In this document: piece after piece, positions 25,307 to 27,100 of the stretch
Position numbering within the stretch: position 1 is the first letter of the stretch
Layout: every line of letters starts with the position of its first letter
Assembly (NCBI RefSeq): GCF_000003815.2
Contig: NC_049992.1
Coordinates: 21,568,148-21,595,247, forward strand
Length of the DNA stretch: 27,100 nt
Reading direction: 5' to 3'
Origin: Branchiostoma floridae
Taxonomy: Eukaryota > Chordata > Leptocardii > Amphioxiformes > Branchiostomatidae
Made by a program: the position numbers and the translations under genes
Notes under the pieces: generated by a model
What the model was told of the DNA's origin: nothing
What the model saw: only the letters and a program-made list of their open reading frames with translations
Databases searched by the model: none

Positions 25307-25465
25307 CTAAAGATGATCAGTAACCACATCCTTGGATGTGCATTATATAAGGACTCTTATAAACTTGCAAACCAGATAAAACTTGAATCTCTTATTTACC
25401 ACTGCAATTTCATTTCTAGACTTGGACTAATTAAGAACAAACTTTATAAAGACTATAAAGTTTGA
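25307..25465 (+). pseudogene. Probable LINE reverse transcriptase C-terminal remnant
   Basis: The frame at the gap edge reads MISNHILGCALYKDSYKLAN then QIKLESLIYHCNFISRLGLI and stops at TGA 25463-25465. This resembles the last helices of LINE reverse transcriptases (R-ALR-I-G-S--L--L-LESL-R). The 5' part would lie in the gap. The match is by pattern only. Confidence 0.4.
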
Positions 25466-26107
25466 TCTTATTTATCTCAGATGCCTTAATCGTCTTAAAA
25501 CTTAAGTAAAGCTGTTTTGTGACAAAGATAAAGGAAAAGTTTGATCTGATAACTTTTCAATACTTTCTTTCAACTTGATAATTTGTCCGGGGTAAACAGC
25601 AGGGTTGGTGAAATGATTATTTTCCACCGAAAAACAGTGAGAGGCTGGGACACCTGACTCTGTCAGTCATTTCGTAGTCTGTACACAATGTGCTGGCAGC
25701 CCACAAAACCACAGGGGAAACCAGGGGGAAACTGCCAATCCTTGTCTGTTTCAAGGGTCAGGGGGTCAAATAGTATCCTTCCATGCGTATGATACAAGGA
25801 ACATCACTGTTAGTGTAGAGTCCTATAGATCTGATACAGTTTCTTGAATGTATATGATCCTTCTTTTTTTAAATGTTGACTTCTTGAAAACATGATCAAG
25901 TCATTACAAAATTTCAAAGTGTACAAATGTACATTTTGTATAGTTCATCCCACCAGTTCCTTCACTGTGGACAGGACTTGTTTACCTTAATGGTGGACAG
26001 ATGCCACATGGCTGAACTGTGGTTGACACTGCCCATCCTCCTCTGGTTACAGCACCAAACCCTTTGTTACTCTCCAAGCAGATGTAAGGATCTAACTTAG
26101 TCTAAGT
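25466..26107. other. No feature recognised
   Basis: A/T-rich sequence without a supported gene, RNA or repeat boundary. Confidence 0.4.
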
Positions 26108-26379
26108 GTTTATAATAATAATAATATCTGGTGTATTTTGCCAGCCAGTAGGTACCCAATGTGTTGAGTAATGAGGCTGTTTAATGTGGTCGAGGCACCT
26201 TCTCGAGCACGGGACCCCCGTTTTACGTCCCTCCAGGAAGACGATTTCGTGGAAAGCTTCGTGAGGCCATAGCATTCCGGACGTCCTTGGTTGGTCCCCC
26301 ATCCAAGCACTGTCCGGACTGTGCGTTGCTTAACTTCCGAGAGATCGAGGGATTGGGTGTACCAACGCGCCACACGCCA
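26108..26379 (-). mobile_element. 5S rRNA-derived SINE with ATT tail, minus strand
   Basis: Read on the minus strand from 26379, the head carries TCGGAAGTTAAGCAACGCAC and GTGCTTGGATGGGGGACC, which match the A box and C box of metazoan 5S rRNA, the internal Pol III promoter. A non-5S body follows and ends in CTACTGGCTGGCAAAATACA and an (ATT)n tail at 26125-26108. 5S-headed SINEs are the SINE3 class. The sequence is too diverged at the 5' end and the 3' half is unrelated to 5S, so it is not a 5S gene. Confidence 0.82.
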
Positions 26380-26792
26380 TTTATTTATTGATCTTTCAGG
26401 GTAGTCCCTACAGTTTTGATAAAACTGATTTCCAAGGGAGCCCTGTCAACATATTGAACGTTTTACACATGTCATTGCCTTTTTAGCCTCCTCTTCTACA
26501 TGGTGAACTTTTTAAAAATGTGTGAAACTTTATTATAAGGGTGTTGAAAGGCCATGTCCAAAACACTGAGACTGAGTGGGATCCTTATACATCTACTTGA
26601 AGATAATAATGCATGACATTGTGCAGACTATAACTGTGAGGTTGCCCAGACAAGTTGCAAGAGACGTTCTTTTCACACCATTTTCTCCCAACTCATGTTA
26701 GTCAATTGCCCTCAATAGGATGCAGAAAGATTCAGGGGTATAGTCCCAACTGTCATATTGCCACAGTACCGTGGCCGATACCAACAATGTGC
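26380..26792. other. No feature recognised
   Basis: No gene or repeat boundary supported between the SINE and the minisatellite. Confidence 0.4.
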
Positions 26793-27024
26793 AAGACACT
26801 TACTTTTCTGCTCAAGACACTTACTTTTCTGCTCAAGACACTTACTTTTCTGCTCAAGACACTTACTTTTCTGCTCAACACACTTACTTTTCTGCTCAAC
26901 ATACTTACTTTTCTGCTCAACATACTTACTTTTCTGCTCAACATACTTACTTTTTTTTCTGCGTGAGCCACTTACTTTTCTGCGCGAGACACTTACTTTT
27001 CTGCGCGAGCCACTTACTTTTCTT
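26793..27024. repeat. 21-bp minisatellite, about 12 units
   Basis: CACTTACTTTTCTGCTCAAG and variants repeat every 21 bp from 26793. Early units end CTCAAGA, middle units CTCAACA(C/T), late units GCGCGAG(A/C)C, so the array is split into three variant blocks. One middle unit has a longer T run. A period divisible by three leaves most frames open on both strands, which gives spurious repetitive peptides. Confidence 0.95.
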
Positions 27025-27066
27025 GTGGTGCGCACCCTCCCTTTATCAATGGATGGTCCCCGACTC

Positions 27067-27092
27067 AGGTCAAAGGTCAAAAAGATGGCGGC
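27067..27092 (+). promoter_or_regulatory. DR1 nuclear-receptor site next to a YY1-like AAGATGGCGGC motif
   Basis: AGGTCAAAGGTCA at 27067-27079 is a perfect direct repeat of AGGTCA with one base between (DR1; bound by RXR/PPAR, HNF4 or COUP-TF type receptors). AAGATGGCGGC at 27082-27092 is the YY1 motif found just downstream of many TATA-less starts. The ATG in it reads only MAAA then a stop. Together they suggest a promoter for a gene beyond the window. Confidence 0.45.
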
Positions 27093-27100
27093 GGCCTAGT

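Noticed and set aside
24376-25329. Open frames spanning the second N gap
   Set aside because: Composed mainly of unknown residues.
26281-26379. Genuine 5S rRNA gene
   Set aside because: Only the internal promoter region matches; the ends diverge and an unrelated body with an ATT tail follows.
26712-27099. Repetitive proteins encoded across the 21-bp minisatellite on both strands
   Set aside because: A 21-bp period keeps every frame open. The peptides are translations of the repeat and lack gene signals.
27085-27099. ATGGCGGCGGCC as the start of a coding sequence
   Set aside because: It reads four codons and then TAG. Better explained as a YY1-type promoter motif.

Overview
This is eukaryotic, almost certainly invertebrate-chordate, DNA. 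The likely source is a lancelet (Branchiostoma). Reasons: a caspase gene with eight exons and clean GT-AG introns whose closest family match is the deuterostome caspase-9/caspase-2 initiator group; many short non-LTR retrotransposon relics; MITEs with TACTGTAAATGCA ends and TTCGCGG-rich interiors; 5S-derived and tRNA-derived SINEs; dense minisatellites; and two assembly gaps. The species is inferred from style and was not proved.

Layout. Positions 1-6.7 kb are mostly decayed mobile DNA: two plus-strand CR1/L2-like reverse transcriptase ends (148-955 and 3380-4490), minus-strand ends of another LINE family (1225-1745, 5745-6143), tandem repeats, and one isolated coding exon of an unidentified gene (4911-5074). 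Positions 6.7-8.2 kb hold a tRNA-like relic and unrecognised sequence. Positions 8179-8883 hold an unusual element built from about a dozen short palindromes with shared arms TCAGCACTGG/CCAGTGCTGA, bounded by 13-bp inverted ends. It ends about 215 bp before the caspase start codon.

Positions 9100-19805 carry the main gene, a CARD-containing initiator caspase of 391 residues. Exons: 9100-9231, 10631-10817, 11458-11516, 12838-13008, 15672-15888, 17175-17366, 18628-18737, 19698-19805. All phases agree and the joined length is an exact number of codons. The encoded enzyme has a CARD (exons 1-2), a short linker (exon 3), the large subunit with His210 and Cys253 (exons 4-5), an interdomain linker (exon 6) and the small subunit (exons 6-8). 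By homology it would be recruited by an Apaf-1-like adaptor through the CARD and would start the intrinsic apoptotic cascade. Introns carry several MITEs. Intron 4 also contains a promoter-like block and a possible first exon of an antisense gene (13878-13985, minus strand).

Downstream of the gene (20.3-24 kb) are a 25-bp minisatellite with higher-order structure, a second palindromic satellite, another LINE relic, and a degenerate repeat region bounded by inverted copies. A gap (24439-25305), a LINE relic, a 5S-derived SINE (26108-26379) and a 21-bp minisatellite follow. The last 35 bases hold a perfect DR1 nuclear-receptor site next to a YY1-like AAGATGGCGGC motif, possibly the promoter of a gene beyond the window.
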